Shown in pieces: positions 1 through 5,204 of a DNA stretch of 5,204 bases. The stretch lies in contig JACPQO010000093.1 of assembly GCA_016190405.1 (NCBI GenBank), positions 1 to 5,204 of the forward strand. The letters run 5' to 3'. A program made the translations under genes and the position numbers. The DNA is from Chloroflexota bacterium. Its GTDB lineage: Bacteria > Chloroflexota > Dehalococcoidia > SM23-28-2 > RBG-16-64-32. Positions within the stretch are counted from its first letter, which is position 1. The number at the start of each line of letters is the position of its first letter. The notes under the pieces were generated by a model. The model had not been told where the DNA came from and searched no databases. It saw only the letters and a list, made by a program, of their open reading frames with translations.

Positions 1-209
1 CCCTGTGGGTCGCCCAGGGAGAGGCCGAAGTCGGCCTGGCGGATGCTGATGGGCTGTGGGACCTAGCGCCGCTCTTGGTCATCGTGGAAGAGGCCGGGGG
101 CCGCATGACGGACCTCGGCGGCGCGCGCACCGTCGCCTGCGCGCTGGCCGTAGCCTCTAACGGGCTCCTGCACGACCAGGTGCTGGGGGTGCTCCGAGGC
201 GAGGCCTGA
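1..209 (+). CDS. Inositol monophosphatase superfamily enzyme, HisN-like (C-terminal fragment)
   Basis: This is the last 68 residues of a gene that begins before the window; the readable frame starts at base 3 and ends at TGA 207-209. The segment GLWDLAPLLVIVEEAGG (about residues 17-33 of the fragment) is the C-terminal signature of the inositol monophosphatase family. Its WD aspartate is one of the Mg2+ ligands, and the EEAGG turn follows it. The later ASNGLLHD stretch resembles HisN-type histidinol-phosphate phosphatases, which remove phosphate from L-histidinol phosphate in histidine synthesis. Other family members (inositol-1-phosphatase, fructose-bisphosphatase, CysQ) cannot be excluded, because the N-terminal metal-binding motifs lie outside the window. 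It is probably a soluble cytoplasmic enzyme. It converges with the downstream protease gene. Family assignment is strong; the HisN substrate is inference. Confidence 0.85.
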   Translation, partial: LWVAQGEAEVGLADADGLWDLAPLLVIVEEAGGRMTDLGGARTVACALAVASNGLLHDQVLGVLRGEA

Positions 210-241
210 GGGCGGCCGCCGCCATCCGAAGGCCAGCCTAC

Positions 242-259
242 GTAGGGCTACGCCCCTAC
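242..259. repeat. Hairpin in the convergent intergenic gap
   Basis: The 72-base gap between the two convergent stop codons (210-281) contains an inverted repeat. GTAGGG (242-247) pairs with CCCTAC (254-259); it can also fold as GTA plus GGGC around a TAC triloop with one bulged C at 256. No run of T follows on either strand, so it is not a textbook intrinsic terminator. It could be a bidirectional terminator or RNA stabiliser, or a remnant of a dispersed GTAGGG/CCCTAC-type intergenic repeat. A separate 10-bp GC palindrome lies at 211-220, just after the first stop codon. I see no gene in this gap. Confidence 0.45.
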
Positions 260-281
260 ACGGATGCCTTCGCAAACCGCC

Positions 282-1838
282 TTACTGGTCGCTCACCGTA
301 TAGACGGAGTCCTCGCTGATGTCCAGCTCATACTCCTCAATGAGTGCGTTCTCGTCACAGTCCTCAAGCAGCAGATCGTACATGGCGGCCGGAACCTCCA
401 GCGTGAAGCTCTCGTTGGGCGGGATCACATCGCCGCCCAGGTCATCGAAGCCCCAATTCTGGGCGCCCGTGGGCGAGAGGAACGCGTAGCAGATCTCTTG
501 GCTGGACACGTTGTCGATCTCGAAGGCCACGGGCGGGTGGTCGCCGCCCACGAAGATAGCGTCCGAGCCGCGCGCCTCGCCCTCAACCGAGAGCACCAAT
601 TCGTACAACCCGTCCAGCAGGCCGCTGTCGTCGAGGACGCACACCCACCAGTTGCCGCTCTCTCCGCCGATCCAGGTTTGGTCCAGCTGGCTGCCCTCCT
701 CGCTGAGCTCGCCGTCTATGAACCAGAGGGCCTCCCAGTCCATGCCGTCGATCATCCCCTCGTAGTCCCAGAAACCGCAGACGGCGGTGACGCCCGAAGG
801 CAGGGCCGCCCACACCTGGGTCGGCTCGTCGTCGGCCGTCACCCCGTCGGCGAACACCAGGTTGCTGAAGATCACCTGCTCGGTGTCGAATCCGCCGGCC
901 GGCTCGGGCTCGGGAGCTATCGACGAAACGTAGGACTGCCCGCTCACGGCGGCCGCGACCAGGGGTTCGGCCAGATTGACCGGCCGCAGACCGTTGATGA
1001 AGCCGCCGATGGGAACGCAGGTGTCTTCCTCGTCGATGTTCCCGTCGCGGTTGGTGTCAGCCACAAAGCGACAGTCGACAAAGTCCGTGTCGGCGCCGGA
1101 GCCGGCCGTGGTTGGCACACCGATGAGCTTGCCGTCGTCATCAGCGGCCATGCCGCCGCTGTTGCCGCCCGCGATGGTGGCGTCCGTCTTGATCCAGGCG
1201 CGGTCGCCGAGACCGCGTTCGGACGTGAAGCCGCTGACCGAGCCCTCGGTGAAGGTGATCGTCTCGCCGCCGATCCCCGGGTAGCCCAGGATGCGGATGT
1301 GGTCGCCGATCTCTACCCCGTCGGAGTCACCCACGGCGACGAACGGCAGGTCGTCCACGGACACCGGGTTGCCATCGAGATCTAAGGCGATCCTGACGAC
1401 GGCTAGGTCCAATGCGTAGTCCACGGCGACGATCTCGGCAAGATACGTTGGCTCCGGGGGCTCGTCGGTCTGCTTGAGCAGCGCCACGCCCAGGACGTCG
1501 TACTCGCCCGTGCGGTCATCCACCACGTGGGCGTTGGTGAGGATGAGACCTTCGGGCGAGATCATGCTGCCGGAACCGGTCCACACGGGAGCGCCGTCCG
1601 CATCCAGGGCCACGATTTGGACCACAGTCTTGGCCAGCTCAGCGGCCGCGGAGCCCGCCGGCGAGGCGGCGGCTGCGGGCGAGGCCTTCTCAGGCTTTTC
1701 GCCGCCGGAACTGCAGCCCAGACCGGCGATTACCAGCGCCGCCAGCAGGACAGCCGCCACAGAGACCCGGCCCGGGGTCATCGCTTTGCCCAGTGAGTTC
1801 AGATGACCTTGAAGCCGCAGCGCTGTTCCCTTCCACAT
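282..1838 (-). CDS. Secreted trypsin-like serine protease, probable lipoprotein, with EF-hand-like insert and two C-terminal domains
   Basis: The 518-residue product has a basic N-region, a hydrophobic stretch (about 27-41) and Cys42 in GLGC, an imperfect lipobox with Gly at -3. A low-complexity Ala/Ser/Pro linker follows (about 45-66). The protease domain (about 67-300) shows the S1 triad: His104 in TNAHVV, Asp144 in ALDLAVV and Ser227 in GGNSGG. This HtrA/S1C-like core cleaves peptide bonds; no PDZ domain is evident. Residues 261-272 form an EF-hand-like DxNxDGxIDxxD loop between Cys256 and Cys274. Two further domains follow: an unassigned beta-rich domain (about 320-425, Cys354 and Cys400) and a C-terminal module (about 436-518, Cys450 and Cys494). 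The mature protein is very acidic. I chose the start at 1838 because AAGGGGGA lies 8 bases upstream; Met20 (1779-1781) is an alternative with no good Shine-Dalgarno. The target substrate is unknown. Confidence 0.9.
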   Translation of the reverse strand: MWKGTALRLQGHLNSLGKAMTPGRVSVAAVLLAALVIAGLGCSSGGEKPEKASPAAAASPAGSAAAELAKTVVQIVALDADGAPVWTGSGSMISPEGLILTNAHVVDDRTGEYDVLGVALLKQTDEPPEPTYLAEIVAVDYALDLAVVRIALDLDGNPVSVDDLPFVAVGDSDGVEIGDHIRILGYPGIGGETITFTEGSVSGFTSERGLGDRAWIKTDATIAGGNSGGMAADDDGKLIGVPTTAGSGADTDFVDCRFVADTNRDGNIDEEDTCVPIGGFINGLRPVNLAEPLVAAAVSGQSYVSSIAPEPEPAGGFDTEQVIFSNLVFADGVTADDEPTQVWAALPSGVTAVCGFWDYEGMIDGMDWEALWFIDGELSEEGSQLDQTWIGGESGNWWVCVLDDSGLLDGLYELVLSVEGEARGSDAIFVGGDHPPVAFEIDNVSSQEICYAFLSPTGAQNWGFDDLGGDVIPPNESFTLEVPAAMYDLLLEDCDENALIEEYELDISEDSVYTVSDQ

Positions 1839-1846
1839 ACAGCCAA

Positions 1847-1854
1847 TCCCCCTT
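1847..1854 (-). promoter_or_regulatory. Ribosome binding site of the protease gene
   Basis: Read on the minus strand, AAGGGGGA lies 8 bases before the ATG at 1838-1836. The internal Met20 codon has no comparable purine run, so this site decides the start. Confidence 0.6.
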
Positions 1855-1880
1855 AGTGCAAAGTTGGCCCCAACAGCCGG

Positions 1881-1909
1881 ACATTACGCGCACGCGACGC
1901 CAAAGTCAA
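1881..1909 (-). promoter_or_regulatory. Candidate sigma70-type promoter for the protease gene
   Basis: On the minus strand, TTGACT (1909-1904) matches the -35 consensus at 5 of 6 bases. Exactly 17 bases later comes TAATGT (1886-1881), which keeps the key T, A and final T of the -10 box. Transcription would start near 1874, giving a leader of about 36 bases that includes the ribosome binding site. This is inference from consensus only. Confidence 0.45.
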
Positions 1910-1911
1910 CC

Positions 1912-1921
1912 CCGACGTCGG
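1912..1921. promoter_or_regulatory. 10-bp palindrome in the divergent promoter region (possible operator)
   Basis: CCGACGTCGG is a perfect palindrome placed two bases beyond the minus-strand -35 box and about 26 bases upstream of the plus-strand extended -10. Its position suits an operator acting on either promoter. In GC-rich DNA a 10-bp palindrome can also arise by chance, and no regulator gene is nearby. Confidence 0.25.
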
Positions 1922-1946
1922 CGGGCGCGCCGCCAGGAGGTCGCCA

Positions 1947-1955
1947 TGATAGGAT
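1947..1955 (+). promoter_or_regulatory. Candidate extended -10 promoter for the hydrolase unit
   Basis: TGATAGGAT reads as an extended -10 (TG, one base, then TAGGAT). No convincing -35 lies 16-18 bases upstream, which is tolerated by extended -10 promoters. A start near 1962 would leave a leader of about 40 bases before the ATG at 2004. Confidence 0.35.
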
Positions 1956-1988
1956 GCGTATCGTCAACGGCAGGACACGCGACCAACC

Positions 1989-1994
1989 AGGAGG
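1989..1994 (+). promoter_or_regulatory. Ribosome binding site of the dienelactone hydrolase family gene
   Basis: A perfect AGGAGG lies 9 bases before the ATG at 2004. It fixes the start and suggests efficient translation. Confidence 0.8.
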
Positions 1995-2003
1995 AACGAA
2001 AAG

Positions 2004-2708
2004 ATGCCCCCACGCTGGGATACCGTGACCGTCCAGGGCAGCCCCATGCGCTGCTACGTCGCCACGCCGCCGGGTGAAGGGCCCTTCCCGGCCGTCGTCG
2101 TCATCCAGCACGCCGGCGGCGTCGATAGCTTCGTTCAGGGGATGACCGGCCGCTTCGCCGTGGCAGGGTTCTCGGCCATCGCCCCCGACCTGTACCACCG
2201 CGAGGACCCCAACACCAGCGATGATCCCCTGACCCGCATGGGCCGCCTGCGCGACGTCACCATCGTGGCGGACGTCAACGCCTGTGTCGAGCACGCCACG
2301 GGGCTGCCGGGGGTAGCTGCGGGCCGTATCGGCATCACGGGGTTCTGCATGGGCGGCCGCGTCGCCTACCTGATGGCCACCCACCGGCCGGACCTGAAGG
2401 CGGCAGTGGTGTTCTACGGCGGCAACATTATGGTCCCCTGGGGCGAGGGCCCGGCGCCCTTCGACCGCAGCGAGCACATCGCGTGCCCGGTGATGGGGCT
2501 GTTCGGGGAGGACGACCCGAACCCCAACCCGGCCGACGTGGCCAAGATCGGCGCCGAACTGACGCGCCTGGGCACGGCCCACGAGTTTCACTCCTACAAA
2601 GGGGCAGGCCACGCCTTCATGAACGAGGACCGTCCCAGCTACCGGCCCGAGGCCGCCGCCGACGCCTGGGAGAAGTGCGTCGGCTGGTTCCGGCGCCACC
2701 TGGGCTGA
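2004..2708 (+). CDS. Dienelactone hydrolase family protein (alpha/beta hydrolase)
   Basis: The 234-residue protein matches the usual length of dienelactone hydrolases (about 230-240). It has no signal peptide, so it should be cytoplasmic. The triad is visible: Cys115 in GFCMGG (nucleophile elbow), Asp171 in the GEDDPNP loop and His203 in GAGHAF. The PDLYHRE segment (61-67) is also typical. Classical enzymes hydrolyse 4-carboxymethylenebutenolide in the modified ortho-cleavage pathway of chloroaromatics. Two residues differ from the well-studied Pseudomonas enzyme: its Glu36 (QEIFG) is His36 here (QHAGG), and the arginine after the catalytic GHSFA is replaced by Asn in GHAFMNE. The substrate may therefore be another ester or lactone; no aromatic-degradation genes flank it. 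It is followed after 6 bases by the small gene at 2715, probably co-transcribed. Confidence 0.93.
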   Translation: MPPRWDTVTVQGSPMRCYVATPPGEGPFPAVVVIQHAGGVDSFVQGMTGRFAVAGFSAIAPDLYHREDPNTSDDPLTRMGRLRDVTIVADVNACVEHATGLPGVAAGRIGITGFCMGGRVAYLMATHRPDLKAAVVFYGGNIMVPWGEGPAPFDRSEHIACPVMGLFGEDDPNPNPADVAKIGAELTRLGTAHEFHSYKGAGHAFMNEDRPSYRPEAAADAWEKCVGWFRRHLG

Positions 2709-2714
2709 CCGGCG

Positions 2715-3002
2715 ATGCCCATCGCGCCCGGCAGCCTGCACTGCCTCAGCGGCTGGTCGGCCAAGCGTCGCCTGGGCCCGCTCATCGAGGAGGCCGTGCG
2801 GGCCCACGTGGACCCGGATGAGGTCCACCATCTGTACGGCGATGTCCTCCTGGTCTACAGCGACGCGGGGACCGCCGCCATCCGCGACTGGCTGATCCCC
2901 TCTCTTGAGGAGGGCGAGTCGGTGTTCGTGGTGGAGTTCGAGAAGTGGTCTGGCTACGGGCCGGCACCGGACCGCGAGTGGTTGGGCCGCCGGGGTCACT
3001 GA
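2715..3002 (+). CDS. Small protein of unknown function, possibly Cas2/SinR-like ferredoxin fold
   Basis: This 95-residue ORF starts 6 bases after the hydrolase stop. It has no clear Shine-Dalgarno of its own, which suggests translational coupling. I do not recognise a named family. Predicted elements run: possible strand (about 7-14), helix (about 16-31), strand (about 42-49, DVLLVYSD), helix (about 51-64, containing AAIRDWL) and strand (about 69-75, VFVVEF), followed by WSGYG. The strand-TxxxIRDxL-helix-strand order resembles the second half of SinR/Cas2-like proteins, but that is pattern memory and not a search result. There is no signal peptide or membrane segment. GC-rich third codon positions match the neighbours, which supports a real gene. 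The tail ends in basic residues (GRRGH). A role tied to the hydrolase is possible but unproven. Confidence 0.7.
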   Translation: MPIAPGSLHCLSGWSAKRRLGPLIEEAVRAHVDPDEVHHLYGDVLLVYSDAGTAAIRDWLIPSLEEGESVFVVEFEKWSGYGPAPDREWLGRRGH

Positions 3003-3024
3003 GGGGGATCGGCGTCACCCCTTC
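3001..3024 (+). terminator. Weak hairpin at the end of the hydrolase unit
   Basis: Bases 3001-3007 (GAGGGGG) can pair with 3018-3024 (CCCCTTC), giving seven pairs with one G-T wobble and a 10-base loop. The stem overlaps the stop codon of the small gene. No T-run follows, so termination activity is doubtful. Its position between two transcription units is the main argument for it. Confidence 0.25.
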
Positions 3025-3036
3025 ACTGTATGATGG

Positions 3037-3045
3037 TGCTATAAT
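3037..3045 (+). promoter_or_regulatory. Extended -10 promoter of the propeller gene
   Basis: TGCTATAAT is a perfect extended -10 element: TG, one base, then consensus TATAAT. No -35 match sits at 16-18 bases upstream. The element stands out in this GC-rich DNA. A transcript start near 3052 gives a leader of about 36 bases that contains a GGTGGGGG ribosome-binding run (3071-3078), 9 bases before the ATG at 3088. Confidence 0.6.
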
Positions 3046-3087
3046 GACGGCACTGTAGGGACGGGCCGCCGGTGGGGGTGTGATTGT

Positions 3088-4464
3088 ATGTCCCGCGCGA
3101 TATCTGCAGCCAGCTTCGCCCTACTAGCTGGTGTCCTGGCGCTCGCATCACGAAGCCAGACTAGCGCGTCCTTGTCGCCACCATGCGTGTGGAGCGTTGT
3201 GGAGAGTCCGAGTCCAGCCTTCGACCAACTGTCCGGAATCGATGCTGTCTCGACATCCGACATATGGGCTGTCGGCTCTTCCGAAGTGGCGCCGCGAGCG
3301 CTTCTCACGTTGGTTGAGCATTGGGACGGGAGCGCCTGGACGATAGTCCCTAGCCCCAGCCTTCCCGAGGTGGCTGCGCTCTTTTCTGTAGATGCCCTTA
3401 CCGCCAACGATGTCTGGGCGGTGGGTACGTACGACGATTCGCTCTTCACCCACACCTTGATCGAGCACTGGGACGGCTCAATTTGGAGCATAGTCGCCAG
3501 CCCAGACCCGGGACCATTCAACAACTTTCTCTACGATATCGCCGCTATCTCCCTTGCTGATGTGTGGGCCGTAGGCACTTCCGGCGATTCGGCTGGCACA
3601 GGGCAGGCGCTTGTGGAACACTGGGATGGCTCCAACTGGAACGTCGTGCCGGCCCCCGCTCTAGGGCCAGGGAACACCGTTCTTGCGGGGATTGCCGCGA
3701 TTTCCTCTGCGGACATTTGGGCGGTAGGCCAGTCTGGAACGAACCAGGCGTTCCAAACTCTGATTGAGCATTGGGACGGGACTGCCTGGACTGTTGTTCC
3801 AACCCCGAACTCCCCTGCCACCTTCAACAGCCTGAATGACGTGGCCGCCATTTCTGGGAACGACGTCTGGGCGGTAGGGTACTCTGGGACGAACGGCATG
3901 TTCGAGACTCTGGTAGAGCACTGGGATGGCACCCGTTGGAGCATCGTTCCCAGCCCCAATGCCGCTTCCACTAGCGTCCTCCGCAGCGTGTCCGGCTTGA
4001 CATCAAATGACGCGTGGGCGGTAGGTTACGCCTACTCCAGTTCTACCGGCCCCATCAGCGCTCTCATTGAGCATTGGGATGGCAGCAGTTGGACGATCGT
4101 ACCGAGCGCTAACCCGGATCTCCCGTCGGCTTCTCTCGACGGCACAGTTGCCGTCGCCTCCGCTGACGTTTGGGCTGTGGGGGCGCAGATCTCAACCAGT
4201 GGTCCGCCGTTTACATGGAAAACGCTCATCGAGAAATGTGGCCCGGCGCCCGCACCCACACCCACTTCCACGGCGCCTCCCACGCTCACCCCTACGCCCA
4301 TGTCCGTGGGGGGAGTCGTTGAACTCCTGGTGCCCCCGCCTGCCTCAGAGAGTCAGACAGGGCATTCAACGTCGGCGCGTCTTCCGTACATCGTGGTAGC
4401 GGGCAGCCTCCCATTCGCTCTGGCAGCGGGTGGCTGGTACGTCCGGAGACGGTGGCTGAGATAG
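3088..4464 (+). CDS. Secreted, membrane-anchored seven-bladed beta-propeller protein
   Basis: The 458-residue product starts with a signal peptide (hydrophobic core about 6-20). Seven repeats of 49-51 residues fill 35-385, each shaped W-x-[IV]-V-x-[SA]-P ... [DA]-[IV]-W-A-V-G ... [TA]-L-[IV]-E-H-W-D-G. Such repeats are expected to fold as a seven-bladed beta-propeller. The only cysteines, Cys33 and Cys384, bracket the repeats and could join the first and last blades. A Pro/Thr stalk (386-405), the VGGVVELL stretch (407-414), a transmembrane helix (about 433-451) and the basic end RRRWLR follow, so the propeller faces outward and the tail stays inside. There are no catalytic motifs; binding of a ligand or partner is inference. 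Third codon positions are visibly less GC-rich than in the neighbouring genes. The gene has its own promoter, and its end overlaps the amidohydrolase start by 13 bases. Confidence 0.88.
   Translation: MSRAISAASFALLAGVLALASRSQTSASLSPPCVWSVVESPSPAFDQLSGIDAVSTSDIWAVGSSEVAPRALLTLVEHWDGSAWTIVPSPSLPEVAALFSVDALTANDVWAVGTYDDSLFTHTLIEHWDGSIWSIVASPDPGPFNNFLYDIAAISLADVWAVGTSGDSAGTGQALVEHWDGSNWNVVPAPALGPGNTVLAGIAAISSADIWAVGQSGTNQAFQTLIEHWDGTAWTVVPTPNSPATFNSLNDVAAISGNDVWAVGYSGTNGMFETLVEHWDGTRWSIVPSPNAASTSVLRSVSGLTSNDAWAVGYAYSSSTGPISALIEHWDGSSWTIVPSANPDLPSASLDGTVAVASADVWAVGAQISTSGPPFTWKTLIEKCGPAPAPTPTSTAPPTLTPTPMSVGGVVELLVPPPASESQTGHSTSARLPYIVVAGSLPFALAAGGWYVRRRWLR
3190..4242 (+). repeat. Seven tandem propeller-blade repeats within the coding sequence
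   Basis: Repeat units begin at the codon for the leading Trp: 3190, 3337, 3484, 3637, 3787, 3937 and 4090. Unit lengths are 147, 147, 153, 150, 150, 153 and about 153 bases. Conserved DNA words recur, such as GAGCATTGGGA(C/T)GG and GCGGTAGG. Units four and five share the most (SGTN, then F-x-TL and EHWDGT), so they may be the newest duplication. The seventh unit is degenerate at its end: the EHWDG is replaced by EKCGP. Confidence 0.9.
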
Positions 4465-5204
4465 GCGGTCCCCTGCGCCCGGTCATCGAGGTCGTCGTGC
4501 CCCGCGCCATCGACATGCACATCCACCCGCCCAACGAGCCGGGGGCGCGGCCGTCGCGCTTCGCCGAGGCGCTGCGCTCCTACTTCCGCTCCTCACCGCC
4601 GCCCGCCGACGCCGACGAGATGGCGGCTTACTACGCGGAGCGGGATGTCTTCGGCGTGCTGCTGGCTTCGGACTGGGAATCGACCACCGGCGAGCCGCCC
4701 GTCCGCAACGATTGGGTGGCGGCCATCGTGCGCAAGTACCCGCGACAGTTCGTCGGGTTCTGCTCGGTGGACCCCTGGCAGGGCGGCAAAGCCATCGATG
4801 AGGTCCGGCGCAGCGTGGAAGAGTTGGGCCTGCGCGGCGTCAAGTTTCACCCCAGCCTCCAGCGGTTCTACCCCGACGACCGCCGGTTCTATCCGCTGTG
4901 GGAGGTCTGCGCGCGGCTCGGCGCGCCGGCGCTGTTCCACAGCGGCATGACCGGCATCGGGGCGGGAATGCCGGGCGGCGGCGGCGTCAAGACCCACTAC
5001 TGCGCCCCCATCCCCTATATCGACGACCTGGCGGCGGACTTCCCGGCGCTGACCATCATCATGGCCCACCCGGCCTTCCCCTGGGTGGACGAGCAGATCG
5101 CGGTCCTGCTCCACAAGGCGAACGTGTTCATGGACCTCTCCGGCTACTCGCCCAAGTACTTCCAGCCGCAGCTCGTGCAGTACGCCAACACCCTGTTGCA
5201 GGAC
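4452..5204 (+). CDS. Amidohydrolase family 2 enzyme (N-terminal part, cut by window end)
   Basis: The frame is open to the last base, giving 251 residues of a metal-dependent TIM-barrel hydrolase or decarboxylase of the amidohydrolase-2 group, which includes ACMSD and gamma-resorcylate decarboxylase. From the GTG at 4452, visible metal-site motifs are His23 and His25 in DMHIH, His133 in GVKFHP, His163 in LFHSG and His206 in IIMAHP, followed by NVFMDLSGYSP. The final catalytic Asp (usually in a GSD/TD motif) would lie beyond the window. No signal peptide is seen, so it is probably cytoplasmic. I chose GTG 4452 because GC-rich third positions already run from about 4470. GTG 4497, with GAGG five bases upstream, is a real alternative that would give MPRAIDMHIH. 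With the 4452 start it overlaps the propeller gene by 13 bases, which suggests coupled translation. The substrate cannot be named. Confidence 0.88.
   Translation, partial: MAEIGGPLRPVIEVVVPRAIDMHIHPPNEPGARPSRFAEALRSYFRSSPPPADADEMAAYYAERDVFGVLLASDWESTTGEPPVRNDWVAAIVRKYPRQFVGFCSVDPWQGGKAIDEVRRSVEELGLRGVKFHPSLQRFYPDDRRFYPLWEVCARLGAPALFHSGMTGIGAGMPGGGGVKTHYCAPIPYIDDLAADFPALTIIMAHPAFPWVDEQIAVLLHKANVFMDLSGYSPKYFQPQLVQYANTLLQD

Noticed and set aside
264..1385. Long plus-strand open frame (373 residues) opposite the protease gene
   Set aside because: It is the antisense shadow of a GC-rich gene. The minus frame has a signal peptide, catalytic triad and ribosome binding site, while the plus frame has low-complexity Val/Ala/Gly/His sequence and no recognisable domain.
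1851..1920. Small inverted repeat GTTG-GCCC-CAAC (1863-1874) in the protease leader region considered as a riboswitch or attenuator
   Set aside because: The stem is only 4 bp and the predicted leader is about 36 bases, too short for a riboswitch.
1884..2999. Long minus-strand open frame (371 residues) opposite the hydrolase and the small gene
   Set aside because: It spans two well-supported plus-strand genes and their junction. Its translation is rich in Val, His, Gly and Arg with no motif, as expected from antisense of GC-rich codons.
3039..3971. Repetitive minus-strand frames (3039-3524 and 3531-3971) containing recurring PSQCS segments
   Set aside because: The recurrence simply mirrors the propeller repeats on the other strand (PSQCS is the reverse complement of the EHWDG region).
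3190..4242. Tandem DNA repeats considered as a CRISPR-like or non-coding satellite array
   Set aside because: Unit length near 150 bases, divisible by three, with conserved protein motifs and no spacer/repeat alternation; they are protein-domain repeats.
4593..5114. Minus-strand open frame (173 residues) opposite the amidohydrolase
   Set aside because: The plus strand carries all expected metal-binding motifs of the amidohydrolase-2 family in one frame; the minus frame has none.

Overview
This high-GC, gene-dense window looks like a chromosomal segment of a free-living bacterium. I favour Chloroflexota (Dehalococcoidia/Anaerolineae type). That assignment is inference from three features: a Pro/Thr stalk followed by a VGG-x-x-EL stretch and a GGWY-RRRW membrane tail on a surface protein, a lipoprotein trypsin-like protease with an EF-hand-like insert, and the mix of dienelactone-hydrolase and amidohydrolase-2 enzymes. 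No rRNA, tRNA, CRISPR array, transposase or phage gene is visible.

Layout. Positions 1-209 (+) are the C-terminal end of an inositol-monophosphatase-superfamily enzyme, most like HisN-type histidinol phosphatase. A short convergent gap with a hairpin (242-259) separates it from a minus-strand gene (282-1838). That gene encodes an exported, probably lipid-anchored S1-type serine protease with two extra C-terminal domains. A divergent promoter region (about 1839-2003) follows, with a good minus-strand promoter candidate, a 10-bp palindrome and a plus-strand extended -10. It serves the protease on one side and, on the other, a two-gene unit: a dienelactone-hydrolase-family enzyme (2004-2708) and a 95-residue protein (2715-3002) that may have a Cas2/SinR-like ferredoxin fold. 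A perfect extended -10 (3037-3045) then precedes a secreted, membrane-anchored seven-bladed beta-propeller (3088-4464). An amidohydrolase-2 family enzyme (4452 to the window end) overlaps the end of the propeller gene and is cut by the window edge.

How the genes relate. The protease and the propeller both act outside the cytoplasm, and both show cysteine patterns that suggest disulfides: one pair per domain in the protease, and a single pair bracketing the propeller. The hydrolase and amidohydrolase look like cytoplasmic metabolic enzymes of unknown substrate. I see no clear evidence that the window forms one dedicated pathway or defence system. The most unusual parts are the disulfide-bracketed propeller with its anchor, the calcium-loop insert in the protease, and the small Cas2-like protein.
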